DNA of 64,000 nt from Boesenbergia rotunda. Taxonomy: Eukaryota; Streptophyta; Magnoliopsida; Zingiberales; Zingiberaceae. Position 1 is the stretch's first letter. Every line of letters starts with the position of its first letter. Both the position numbers and the translations under genes were made by a program. The DNA lies in contig JAGFNQ010009467.1 of the NCBI GenBank assembly GCA_024364735.1, positions 58,345 to 122,344 on the forward strand, written 5' to 3'. Shown here in pieces: positions 46,561 to 56,480 of this stretch. Under the pieces are notes generated by a model. It made no database searches. It worked only from the letters and a program-made list of their open reading frames with translations, and was not told where the DNA came from.

Positions 46561-47984
46561 TGTAACGACCCGGCCCCTTGGCCCCTTGGGCGGCCCAACT
46601 GACGGCCCACTTGGCGGCCCTCGGCCCCTTGGGCGGCCAAATCTCATTTAGCGGCCCCTTTGGCGACCTCTTGGGCAGTCGTTACTCACAAGTACTTCCC
46701 ACCCCTGACCAGTGGATTTTTGCCTTCCTCAGGATTCGAACTCTAGACCTCCAGGCTAAGTACTAAAGTTTATGAATCCTGATACCAATTGAGCTATATT
46801 GGTATCAGGATTCATAAACTTTAGTACTTAGCCTGGAGGTCTAGAGTTCGAATCCTGAGGAAGGCAAAAATCCACTGGCCATGGTGGGAAGTACTTGTGA
46901 GTAACGACTGCCCAAGAGGTCGCCAAAGGGGCCGCCAAATGAGATTTGGCCGCCCAAGGGGCCAAGGGCCGCCAAGTGGGTCGTCAGTTGGGCCGCCCAA
47001 GGGACCAAGGGGCCGGGTCGTTACAATAAAAAGGCGCCTTTTTTTATGTAGCGGCCCCACCTCTATGGTCTCCGCAGCAACCCTGTAGGCCGGCGACCCT
47101 ACGGTCTTCCCACCCCTGGCAGTGGGGTTTTATTGTAACGACACGACCCTTCAACCCATTGGCGGCCAAATCAACATTTGGTGGCCCAACAACCTGGCCC
47201 CTCAGCCCAACAATCTGGCGGCCAAATCAACATTTGGCGGCCCAACTATGTCATCGACCAATAACCGATGTCGATGACCAACAACCGTGTCGTTACTCAC
47301 TAGGTCTTTCCACCCCTGGCCAGTGGATTTTTGCCTTCCTCAGGATTCGAACTCTAGACCTCCAGGATAAGTACTAAAGTTTATGAATCCTGATACCAAG
47401 TGAGCTGCAGCTCACTTGGTATCAGGATTCATAAACTCTAGTACTTATCCTGGAGGTCTAGAGTTCGAATCCTAAGGAAGGCAAAAATCGACTGACCAGG
47501 GGTGGAAAGACCTAGTGAGTAACGACACGGTTGTTGGTCGTCGGCATCGGTTGTTGGTCGACGACATAGTTGGGCCGCCAAATATTGATTTGGCCGTCAA
47601 AGGGGTTGAGAGACCATGTCGTTACAATAAAAAGGCGTCTTTCTATGTAGCGGCCCCGCCTCTATGGTCCCCCAGGCAACCCTCTAGGCCGGTGACCCTA
47701 CGGTCTTCCCACCCCTGGCAGTGGGTTTTTGCCTTCCCCAGGATTCTAACTTTAGACCTCCAGGCTAAGTACTAAAGTTCCTGAATCCTGGTAACCAAGT
47801 GAGCGTGTCTCACTTGGTATCAGGATTCAGGAACTTTAGTACTTAGCCTGGAGGTCTAGTATGTAGCGATCTCGGCCTCTATGGTCCCCGTAGGCAACCC
47901 TCTAGGCCCAAGACCCTACGGGTCTTCCCACCCCTGACCAGTGGATTTGTCTTCCCAAGGGGCCAAGGGGTCGGGTCGTTACAA
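46561..47984. repeat. cluster of palindromic elements with tRNA-like arms (left half)
   Basis: Units: 46561-47025, a half unit 47046-47132, 47133-47625, and 47646-47983 (rearranged). Ends are TGTAACGACCCGGCC / GGCCGGGTCGTTACA. Around each centre the arms are perfect over more than 60 bp. Box A-like TAGCTCAATTGG and box B-like GTTCGAATCC lie in each arm, about 55 nt apart. Units are joined by AATAAAAAGGCGCCTTTTTT, itself a palindrome. The cluster resumes at 55622 beyond element F. Confidence 0.8.
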
Positions 47985-47989
47985 TAAAA

Positions 47990-49526
47990 TGTTGGTGCAG
48001 GAAGCACCATATCGAACCTGGTTTTGATATTGGCAAAGGATTCAAAGTTAAGTTTATTTGTGATCTAACGTTATTACTCAAGTGTGCAGAAAAAGCCCTA
48101 GCGAAGGACTGCTAGGCACCTGGCGAAGGACTGCCAGTATCCAAGCCCTAGCGAAGGACTGCTAGGCACCTGGCGAAGGACTACCAGTATCCAAGCCCTA
48201 GCGAAGGACTGCTAGGCACCTGGCGAAGGACTGCCAGTATCCAAGCCCTAGCGAAGGACTGCTAGGCAACTGGCGAAGGACTGCCAGCATCCAAGCCCTA
48301 GCGAAGGACTGCTAGGCAACTGGCGAAGGACTGCCAGTATCCAAAACCCTAGCGAAGGACTGCTAGGTAACTGGCGAAGGACTGCCAGTATCTAAAGCCC
48401 TAGCGAAGGACTGCTAGGCGCCAGGCGAAGGACAGCTTGGGACTAAAGCCCTAGCGAAGGAATGCTAGGCACCGGGCGAAGGACAGCTCGGCATCCAAGC
48501 CCTGACAAAGGACCGTCAGGCAAAAGTCCAACCAGAGGAACGGTTGGCATCAGGTAAACTCTCCCGAGAGGAGTAGGTGAGGACGCGTTCCCCGTCGAGG
48601 GAACAGTAGGCGTCGGTTCGACCTAAGGCTCCATTTTGGAGACCAAAGTCAGAACCAAGATAGCTAAGGCTGTATAAACTAATAATTAATTATTTTATTG
48701 TGTTTTGGACTAACCCTGGATACAGGACCGAAGGAACGTGTGTCTGCAACTCAGAGAGCCTCAAAGGAGTGAGGCAGCAGCTGAGCAGGGCGCCCTGAGT
48801 GTCCAGGGCGCCCCCAAGGTAAACTAGAACCAAGTGAAGCAAAAAGGGCTTCGGCTGCTTACTAGGCAGGGCGCCCTCAGCAGCCAGGGCACCCTCAGCA
48901 GCCAAGGCGCCTTGGGCCCAGGTCTGCGAAGCTTCATCTTTATCCATAGCCGAGATTTCTGCGCGGAAGAAGTCAGCCAAGGCGCCTTCTGTGACCAGGG
49001 CGCCCCCAGAGTCAAACTTATCCCTATTCGGATGGGATAACTATTGACTGAGCTAAATCCGGATCAGCTGACACGTGGCAGGGCGCCCCCGACGTCCAGG
49101 GCACCCCTAGGTGCTATAAATAGCACCCAACGCCCAAGCCTTCCACAACAACTTCGATTCAACTCCTCAAAGCTCTTCTGCTCTCGCGACTTGGTCCGGA
49201 AACCTTCCAACACGAGCCGACGACGTCCTGCTGCTCCAAAAAAGTTGATCTTCCTCGGACGTCGGTAAAAAGAGCTATTTAAGTTTACTGCACATACTTT
49301 TGTAATCAATTTTGTAAACTTGTTTTGCGCCTGATATAGAATTGTCCAAAGTAAACGGTCAACGACCGTGGGCCTTGGAGTAGGAGTCGACACAGGCTCC
49401 GAACCAAGTAAATCGAACTGTGTCTCTGTGTTTTTAATTTCCGCTGCGTACTTGCTCTAAGCTTTCCGAAAGAAAAACGATTTCCGATATTCACCCCCCC
49501 CCTCTATCGGTTTTCACGTTCCAACA
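47990..49526 (+). mobile_element. 5' LTR of F (1537 bp)
   Basis: TGTTGGTGCAGGAAGC to CACGTTCCAACA. U3 minisatellite 48088-48515 (about eight units of 50 bp, GCCCTAGCGAAGGACTGCTA). Eight or more GGCGCC motifs upstream of TATA (49115). Confidence 0.95.
49115..49122 (+). promoter_or_regulatory. TATA box of the F 5' LTR
   Basis: GCTATAAATAGC, after the GGCGCC array (48788-49105). Confidence 0.65.
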
Positions 49527-49528
49527 AG

Positions 49529-49540
49529 TGGTATCAGAGC
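49529..49540 (+). promoter_or_regulatory. primer-binding site of F
   Basis: TGGTATCAGAGC, exact tRNA-iMet type, two bases after the 5' LTR. Confidence 0.93.
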
Positions 49541-49761
49541 GGGAAGTTCAAACTTGGTGCAACCACCAGTTTGAAAATTTCTTTTCGGATTTTCTTTATA
49601 ATTTTTTTTAATTCAAATTTTTAAATATTTTTCCGTTCAAATTTCTTTCGTTAATCGAGGTTGGTGCAACACCCCTCGATATTTTATTTCCCTTATCCCG
49701 CACTACTAATCCAAGACCAAGTCTTGGGATATTTTTCTAGTAGTTTTCTTTTCCAAATTAA

Positions 49762-51410
49762 ATGGCTATGCAAGAGGGATTCAGCACCGCCAGACCTCCA
49801 CTTTTCAGTGGAGAAGACTTTTCTTACTGGAAAAGTCGTATGGAGGTCCACCTGAAAACTCAGGTGGACATGTGGATCATTATCCAGTCCGGTCTGGAGA
49901 TCCCCAAAAACGCCGAAGGACTACCTCAAAACTACTCGGAGTGGGACAACACCCTAAAGCGAAAGATAGAAGCCGACGCAAATGCTACTCAGACTCTTCA
50001 ATGTGGATTGACGAAAGAGGAGCTGAACCGCGTGGGCCCCTTCAACAGTGCAAAGGAGCTGTGGACAAAACTGATCGAGCTGCACGAAGGGACTTCAGAC
50101 ACCAGGATCAGCAAGAGGGATCTGCTCCTGAACAAATTATACACTATCAAGATGGCAGACAACGAAACAGCAGCCCAGCTCCACGCACGAATCCAAGAGG
50201 TAATGAACGGCCTTCACACAATAGGTCACAAGGTTGAAAACCGTGACCTAATAAGGTATACTCTAAACGCCTTCCCTAGAAACACCTTGTGGGCATCTAT
50301 GGTAGATGCATACAAGGTCTCTAGGGATCTCTCCAAAATTAAATTAGACGAATTATTTTCAGAGTTAGAACTTCATGAGCAGACTAACTGCAATATGGCC
50401 GAGAAGAGTATTGCCTTTTTTTTGCAGGAAAAACTGGAAAAGCGACAAAAAAGAAACCTCAACCTGAACCCGAGCTCAACTCTGATTCAGACGTAGAAGA
50501 TGAAGAAGCAGATCAATCTGAGCTGGTCTGATTGGCCCGAAGTTACTACAAAAAATTGAAAAATCAAGCCAACACACGGAGAACCGGCCGAAGAAAGGAC
50601 GAACCAGCTGAATCAGCGAACAAGCCTAATGTGACCTGCTACGAGTGCAAGAAAAAGGGTCACTACAAGTCAGAGTGCCCTAACCTAAAGGAGACAAAAA
50701 GGACAAGAAGAAAGAAGGCACTGTAAGCAACCTGGGATGAGTCTTCCTCAGAAGAAGAAGAAGAAGAGGCACCCCAGTCCAACCTACTAGCCCTGACTGC
50801 CTCAGAAAACGTCGAGACTGAGTCAGAATCAGAACAGGACGACGGCGAGCTGACCTTCACAGAAGACGGAGAAATTAAGGTAACAGGTTTTAATAAATCG
50901 CAATTAACTAAATTAATTTCTTTTCTTTCTCGAGATTTGGCAAAAGCCAAACTCCGAGTCGAATCCCTCCGACAGGAAGTAAAACTCCTGAAAGAGGGAG
51001 CTGACTCTAAACCCTTAACCGAGAAGGTTCAGGAAGGAACTCCTACTCAAGTTGAAAAACTTGAAAAGGAAAACTCCTCCCTGAAAACTCAGGTTAAGGA
51101 TCTTAGATCAGCATTAGAACGATTTACATCTGGTTCCAAAGGTCTTGACATGATCCTTGGAAAACAGAAATCAGTTCTAAATCGATCCGGATTGGGCTAT
51201 AGAACCAAATCTCGGCAAAGATCATACCTTGCTGTACTGAATCAGTCCAGAGGCAAAATTCAGGCATGGGTACCTAAACTATACCTGAACAAACCAACTG
51301 GATCAAATCAGTATTGGATCCCCAAGGACAAGATTCACATCTTGCCTAACCATCACCGTGGCTTTAGTCCAGGGGGAGCTATACTGAAAACTATATTCAT
51401 TATTAGATAA
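49762..51410 (+). pseudogene. gag of element F (copia/SIRE-like), three breaks
   Basis: Starts MAMQEGFSTARPPLFSGEDF and has the copia gag core: FSYWKSRMEVHL, NSAKELWTKLIELHEG, and LDELFSELELHEQ (49762-50400). The frame slips in a run of T at 50410-50417. It then continues as a Lys/Glu-rich segment with a TGA at about 50528 (Trp expected) and a CCHC knuckle CYECKKKGHYKSEC (50637-50681). A stop TAA lies at about 50726. The acidic block follows, and an open C-terminal part (50937-51410) with coiled coil, GSKGLDMILGKQKSVLNRSG and IPKDKIHILPNH. In SIRE-type elements the protease motif comes next; here the frame ends at FIIR. Gag is the only protein the element could have made. Confidence 0.88.
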
Positions 51411-54088
51411 ATTTTTCTTGCAATATGATTGTTTGCCTGTTTATTTAATTTTTACCATGCTTAGACTTAGGCTAGTTTAAGGACCAAACAAACTTAACTG
51501 AAACTTGAAAATATAGTATTGGGTGGAGGTGAGATGATAGTACGTTGGGGAAACCAATTATAATAAGATCAAGTTTACTTGGTCTCTTTAGACTGGTGAA
51601 ACCAGCCGAAGCTACCGATCCAAAATCCAAACTAGTTAGACCAGAAACTTTTCAAAAAATAATTTTGAAAATGAAATTTCATTAAAAGACTTTGTCAAGG
51701 AAAGGGTGGATGATCCCATAAGGCTTCGGCCAAAGAAGGCCTAGTGCCTTGCCAAGACCTGGAAGTCAATTTTTGAATTTCAAATTCAAATTAATTTTTG
51801 TCAAATTCGAATCTAACACAAAATTTCAGTTATTTGTAGAATTAAACATTTTTGTTAAAATTAATTGTTTTTAAAATTAATTAAGGTTTTAAAATTTAAT
51901 TGTTTTCAAAATTAATCAAACTTTTCAAAATAACTTTTAACCATCAAAACCTGTCTCACAAAACCTATAAGGTTAACGTGATTGAAAACCCTAGATTTGG
52001 GTGAGATAGTAAAATTAAGACTCAATTATGAATCCTTTAATACCTGTATTGTAGTTAAATACTATAATTCAAGCCATGGTCAACATAGTCAAACCATGGT
52101 CAACATAGTCAAACCATGGTCAACATAGTCAAACCATGGTCAACATAGTCAAACTATAGTCATTAATTGGTCAAACTTGGTCAAAACAGTCAACCCTAGT
52201 GAACCCTAGTCAACATAGTCAAACTTGCTCAACACTGAAATCCCTTAAGGAACTTAGATAAAAGCCAAACTGTGTCAAATCTAAAGGGAGATCAAATTAA
52301 AAGAAGAAGTTTAAAAATACTATGTTTTCCAATAATCACTATATTTTTTTTAAAATTGTGACAAAAACCATTATTATTTCAAAATGTTTTTCGAAAACAG
52401 GGTTTCTGCTCAAATTGAATTTACTAAAAATTATATTACCCTGCTAGTATTCAAAACTACTCTTTTGATTTTAGTAAACCCTAAAGACACAAAGGAAGGT
52501 CTACTTAATGATCTACAGGACTCCTAGGATGTGTCAAATTTAGGGGGAGTCTAAACCAAAAGAAATTATTTCTAACAAGTATTTTCCTTGGCATTTATCT
52601 TTGAAATTATTAAATAATTCTTTTGATATGAACTGAACCCTAAGAACCCAGAGGAAGAACACTTGTGGTCAACAAGCTTCCAAGGACTATATCAAGTTTA
52701 GGGGGAGGTCAAATTAAAAGAGTTATTAAACATTTCTAAATAATATGTTTTCATACATTTTCAAAATTGTGTCGAAAACATTTGTTTTACAAAATAATAT
52801 TATTTTAAAATGTTTTGTGGCTTATAAAATTATTTCTGAAATCATTTTTTAAATAATATTTACTTGGGTTGAAAAATTTCTAGGACACTTAGGAAAATGT
52901 CCTTGTAGTTAACAAGGTTTCCTAGGATTGTGTCAGACTGGAAAAGAAATCAAGTCAAGTATTCAAAATATTAATTTTTTTTGCATAATCTTCAAAAGTA
53001 CTTCTATTTTTCAAAGTATAATGTTTTGAAAAGCACTAATACTTGTAAAGGCAATAGTGTTCTAAGTACATGAAGTTTCTAAAAGACTTGCCTACAAATA
53101 TAAAATATTTTTTAAGTGGAGTTTTGTTAATGCAGTTTAAAGTTGTTGCTATACCTTCAAGAATTATGCTAAGTATTTTTATGTTCTCAAAACTCATAGG
53201 CTCTGATACATAATTTTTTTTTAAATCTTCTTTCAAAAAGTTCCTTATTGATATATGGCCAGGAGAGAGAAAATTTTAAATTTTATCTGGTTTTCACTAA
53301 GTATTTTTAAGTGCTTTAAAATTGGTCTAAGTATCTTCAAAGTACTTTCAAAATCTCTAAAAGCACTATGTACATTTATTTTGAAATTTTTTCTAAGCAA
53401 AATCCTTCTTAGTAAACAAAGTTTGTCTGAGCAAAAACCTTTGAAATTTTTGACAGATGTTTCAGCAAAAACTTGTCTATTTAAAGATTTTTCTAAGTAA
53501 AAATGGGTTTTAATGCACAAAATATGTTCCAAGAAAATTTCTCTATGAGTGCAAATGTTGAACCTTTTTCAAGGAAAACTTGTTTTCAAAATATGTTGGC
53601 TAAGTAAGTTATGGTTAAGTTTTTCTTGAAAACTATGTTACAAGTTGTTGCAAGCTTTTTCTAAAATATAAGTAGAAGAGTTATCACATTAAGGCGGAGC
53701 CTCATGTATTTTCAAAACATCCATTACTTTGAAAATTATGAAATCCATTACTTAAAGTTTCTTTTGAAAACTATGCTTTTGAACTCCTTTACTTAAATTT
53801 ATTTTGGTAAAACTCAAACCTCCCTATTAGATACCTTGTTCACCCATGTTTATTTTTGATATATGTCAAAGGGGGAGGAAAGGTCAAAGTTAAGTATTTT
53901 ATAACACAAGTACTCAGGGTTTTAGGGGGAGTATGAGAAATAAAGGTTTTTTTCAAATCTTACCTTGTGTTAGTAAATGTTATAAAGTTTTTACTTAATT
54001 GTGTAAAATTGCTATACTTCATTTTTACATTATGTTCTTAACAGTTATAAAGTTTTTTTACTTAACTTTGAATTGTGTTGTCATAATC
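51411..54088 (+). other. noncoding internal region of F with polypurine-like modules
   Basis: No ORF is supported. Diverged modules of 150-250 bp each end in a GTGTCAAATTTAGGGGGAG-type motif (52280, 52539, 52697, also 53868 and 53920). Each is preceded by a phrase like CACAAAGGAAG...TCTACAGGACTCCTAGGA. It shares its early part (51530-51775) with element C. Confidence 0.75.
52072..52153 (+). repeat. 20-bp tandem repeat, four units
   Basis: CCATGGTCAACATAGTCAAA repeated four times, with diverged further copies to about 52230. Confidence 0.95.
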
Positions 54089-54102
54089 AAAAAGGGGGAG
54101 AT
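54089..54102 (+). promoter_or_regulatory. polypurine tract of F
   Basis: AAAAAGGGGGAGAT directly before the 3' LTR. Confidence 0.9.
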
Positions 54103-55616
54103 TGTTGGTGCAGGAAGCACCATATCGAACCTGGTTTTGATATTGGCAAAGGATTCAAAGTTAAGTTTATTTGTGATCTAACGTTGTTACTCAAGTGTGC
54201 AGAAAAAGCCCTAGCGAAGGACTGCTAGGCACCTGGCGAAGGACTGCCAGTATCCAAGCCCTAGCGAAGGACTGCCAGTATCCAAGCCCTAGCGAAGGAC
54301 TGCTAGGCACCTGGCGAAGGACTGCCAGTATCCAAGCCCTAGCGAAGGACTGCTAGGCAACTGGCGAAGGACTGTCAGCATCCAAGCCCTAGCGAAGGAC
54401 TGCTAGGCAACTGGCGAAGGACTGCCAGTATCCAAAACCCTAGTGAAGGACTGCTAGGTAACTGGTGAAGGACTGCCAGTATCTAAAGCCCTAGCGAAGG
54501 ACTGCTAGGCGCCAGGCGAAGGACAGCTTGGGACTAAAGCCCTAGCGAAGGAATGCTAGGCACCGGGCGAAGGACAGCTCGGCATCCAAGCCCTGACAAA
54601 GGACCGTCAGGCAAAAGTCCAACCAGAGGAACGGTTGGCATCAGGTAAACTCTCCCGAGAGGAGTAGGTGAGGACGCGTTCCCCGTCGAGGGAACAGTAG
54701 GCGTCGGTTCGACCTAAGGCTCCATTTTGGAGACCAAAGTCAGAACCAAGACAGCTAAGGCTGTATAAACTAATAATTAATTGTTTTATTGTGTTTTGGA
54801 CTAACCCTGGATGCAGGACCGAAGGAACGTGTGTCTGCTACTCAGAGAGCCTCAAAGGAGTGAGGCAGCAGCTGAGCAGGGCGCCCTGAGTGTCCAGGGC
54901 ACCCCCAAGGTGAACCAGAACCAAGTGAAGCAAAAAGGGCTTCGGCTGCTTACTAGGCAGGGCGCCCTCAGCAGCCAGGGCGCCCTCAGCAGCCAAGGCG
55001 CCTTGGGCCCAGGTCTGCGAAGCTTCATCTTTATCCACAGCCGAGATTTCTGCGCGGAAGAAGTCAGCCAAGGCGCCCTCTGCGACCAGGGCGCCCCCAG
55101 AGTCAAACTTATCCCTATTCGCATGGGATAACTGTTGACTGAGCTAAATCTGGATCAGCTGACACGTGGCAGGGCGCCCCCGACGTCCAAGGCGCCCCTA
55201 GGTGCTATAAATAGCACCCAACGCCCAAGCCTTCCACAACAACTTCGATTCAACGCCTCAAAGCTCTTCTGCTCTCGCGACTTGCTCCGAAAACCTTCCA
55301 ACATAAGCCGACGACGTCCTGCTGCTCCGAAAAAGTCGATCTTCCTCGGACGTCGGTAAAAAGAGCTATTTAAGTTTACTGCACATACTTTTGTAATCAA
55401 TTTTGTAAACTTGTTTTGCGCCTGATATAGAATTGCCCAAAGTAAACGGTCAACGACCGTGGGCCTTGGAGTAGGAGTCGACACAGGCTCCGAACCAAGT
55501 AAATTGAACTGTGTCTCTGTGTTTTTAATTTCCGCTGCGTACTTGCTCTAAGCTTTCCGAAAGAAAAACGATTTCCGATATTCACCCCCCCCTCTATCGG
55601 TTTTCACGATCCAACA
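54103..55616 (+). mobile_element. 3' LTR of F (1514 bp)
   Basis: Near-identical to 47990-49526. One minisatellite unit (54253-54290) has lost 22 bp and the C run before TCTATCGG is one base shorter, which together explain the length difference. ORFs at 54811-55131 and on the other strand follow the GGCGCC array and are not genes. Confidence 0.95.
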
Positions 55617-55621
55617 TAAAA

Positions 55622-56480
55622 GGCGTCTTTTTATTGTAACGACACGACCCCTCAACCCATTAGCGGCCAAATCAACATTTGGCAGCCCAACAACCTGGCC
55701 CCTCGGCCCAACAACCTGGCGGCCAAATCAACATTTGGCGGCCCAACTATGTCGTCGACCAATAATCGATGTGACGACCAACAACCGTGTCGTTACTCAC
55801 TAGGTCTTTCCACCCCTGGCCAGTGGATTTTTGCCTTCCTCAGGATTCGAACTCTAGACCTCCAGGATAAGTATTAGAGTTTATGAATCCTGATACTATA
55901 GCTTAATTGGTTACCAGGATTCAGGAACTTTAGTACTTAGCCTGGAGGTCTAGAGTTCGAATCCTGAGGAAGGCAAAAATCCACCGACCAGGCGGTGGAA
56001 AGACCTAGTATGGTAACGACACGGTCGACGGTCGACGACCATAAGAAAAATAAGGGGTCGCCGAATGGGCCGGGTCGTTACATAAAAAGACGCCTTTTTA
56101 TGTAGCGATCTCAGCCTCTATGGTCCCCGCAGGCAACCCTCTAGGCCTGAGACCCTACGGGTCTTCCCACCCCTGGCCAGTGGATTTTTGCCTTCCTCAG
56201 GATTCGAACTCTAGACCTCCAGGCTAAGTACTAAAGTTTATGAATCCTGATACCAATTGAGCTATAGCTCACTTGGTACCAGGATTCATAAACTTTAGTA
56301 CTTAGCCTGGAGGTCTAGAGTTCGAATCCTGGGAAAGGCAAAAATCCACTGGCCAGGGGTGGGAAGTACTTGTGAGTAACGACTGCCCAAGAGGTCGCCA
56401 AAGGGGCCGCCAAATGAGATTTGGCCGCCCAAGGGGCCGAGGGCCGTCAGTTGGGCCGCCCAAGGGGTCAGGTTATTACA
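55622..56480. repeat. cluster of palindromic elements with tRNA-like arms (right half)
   Basis: Units 55636-56081 and 56100-56480 with linkers AGGCGTCTTTTTAT and TAAAAAGACGCCTTTTTA. Same arms, box A-like TAGCTCACTTGG and box B-like GTTCGAATCC. The last unit ends GGTTATTACA directly against the copia integrase remnant. Confidence 0.8.

Larger units (their letters stand above)
47990..55616 (+). mobile_element. LTR retrotransposon F, complete, gag-only, young
   Basis: 5' LTR 47990-49526, primer site 49529-49540, gag 49762-51410, noncoding 51411-54088, polypurine tract 54089-54102, 3' LTR 54103-55616. Target duplication TAAAA is exact (47985-47989 and 55617-55621). The LTRs differ by a few bases and one 22-bp repeat deletion. 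There is no protease, integrase, reverse transcriptase or RNase H. It landed in the AT-rich linker between two palindromic elements. Confidence 0.95.

Noticed and set aside
46700..46870. tRNA genes
   Set aside because: Box A and box B are present but the arms do not make a cloverleaf or acceptor stem, and they are paired head to head.
48088..48515. Regularly spaced repeats, CRISPR-like at first sight
   Set aside because: Units are head-to-tail with no unique spacers and lie in a plant LTR.
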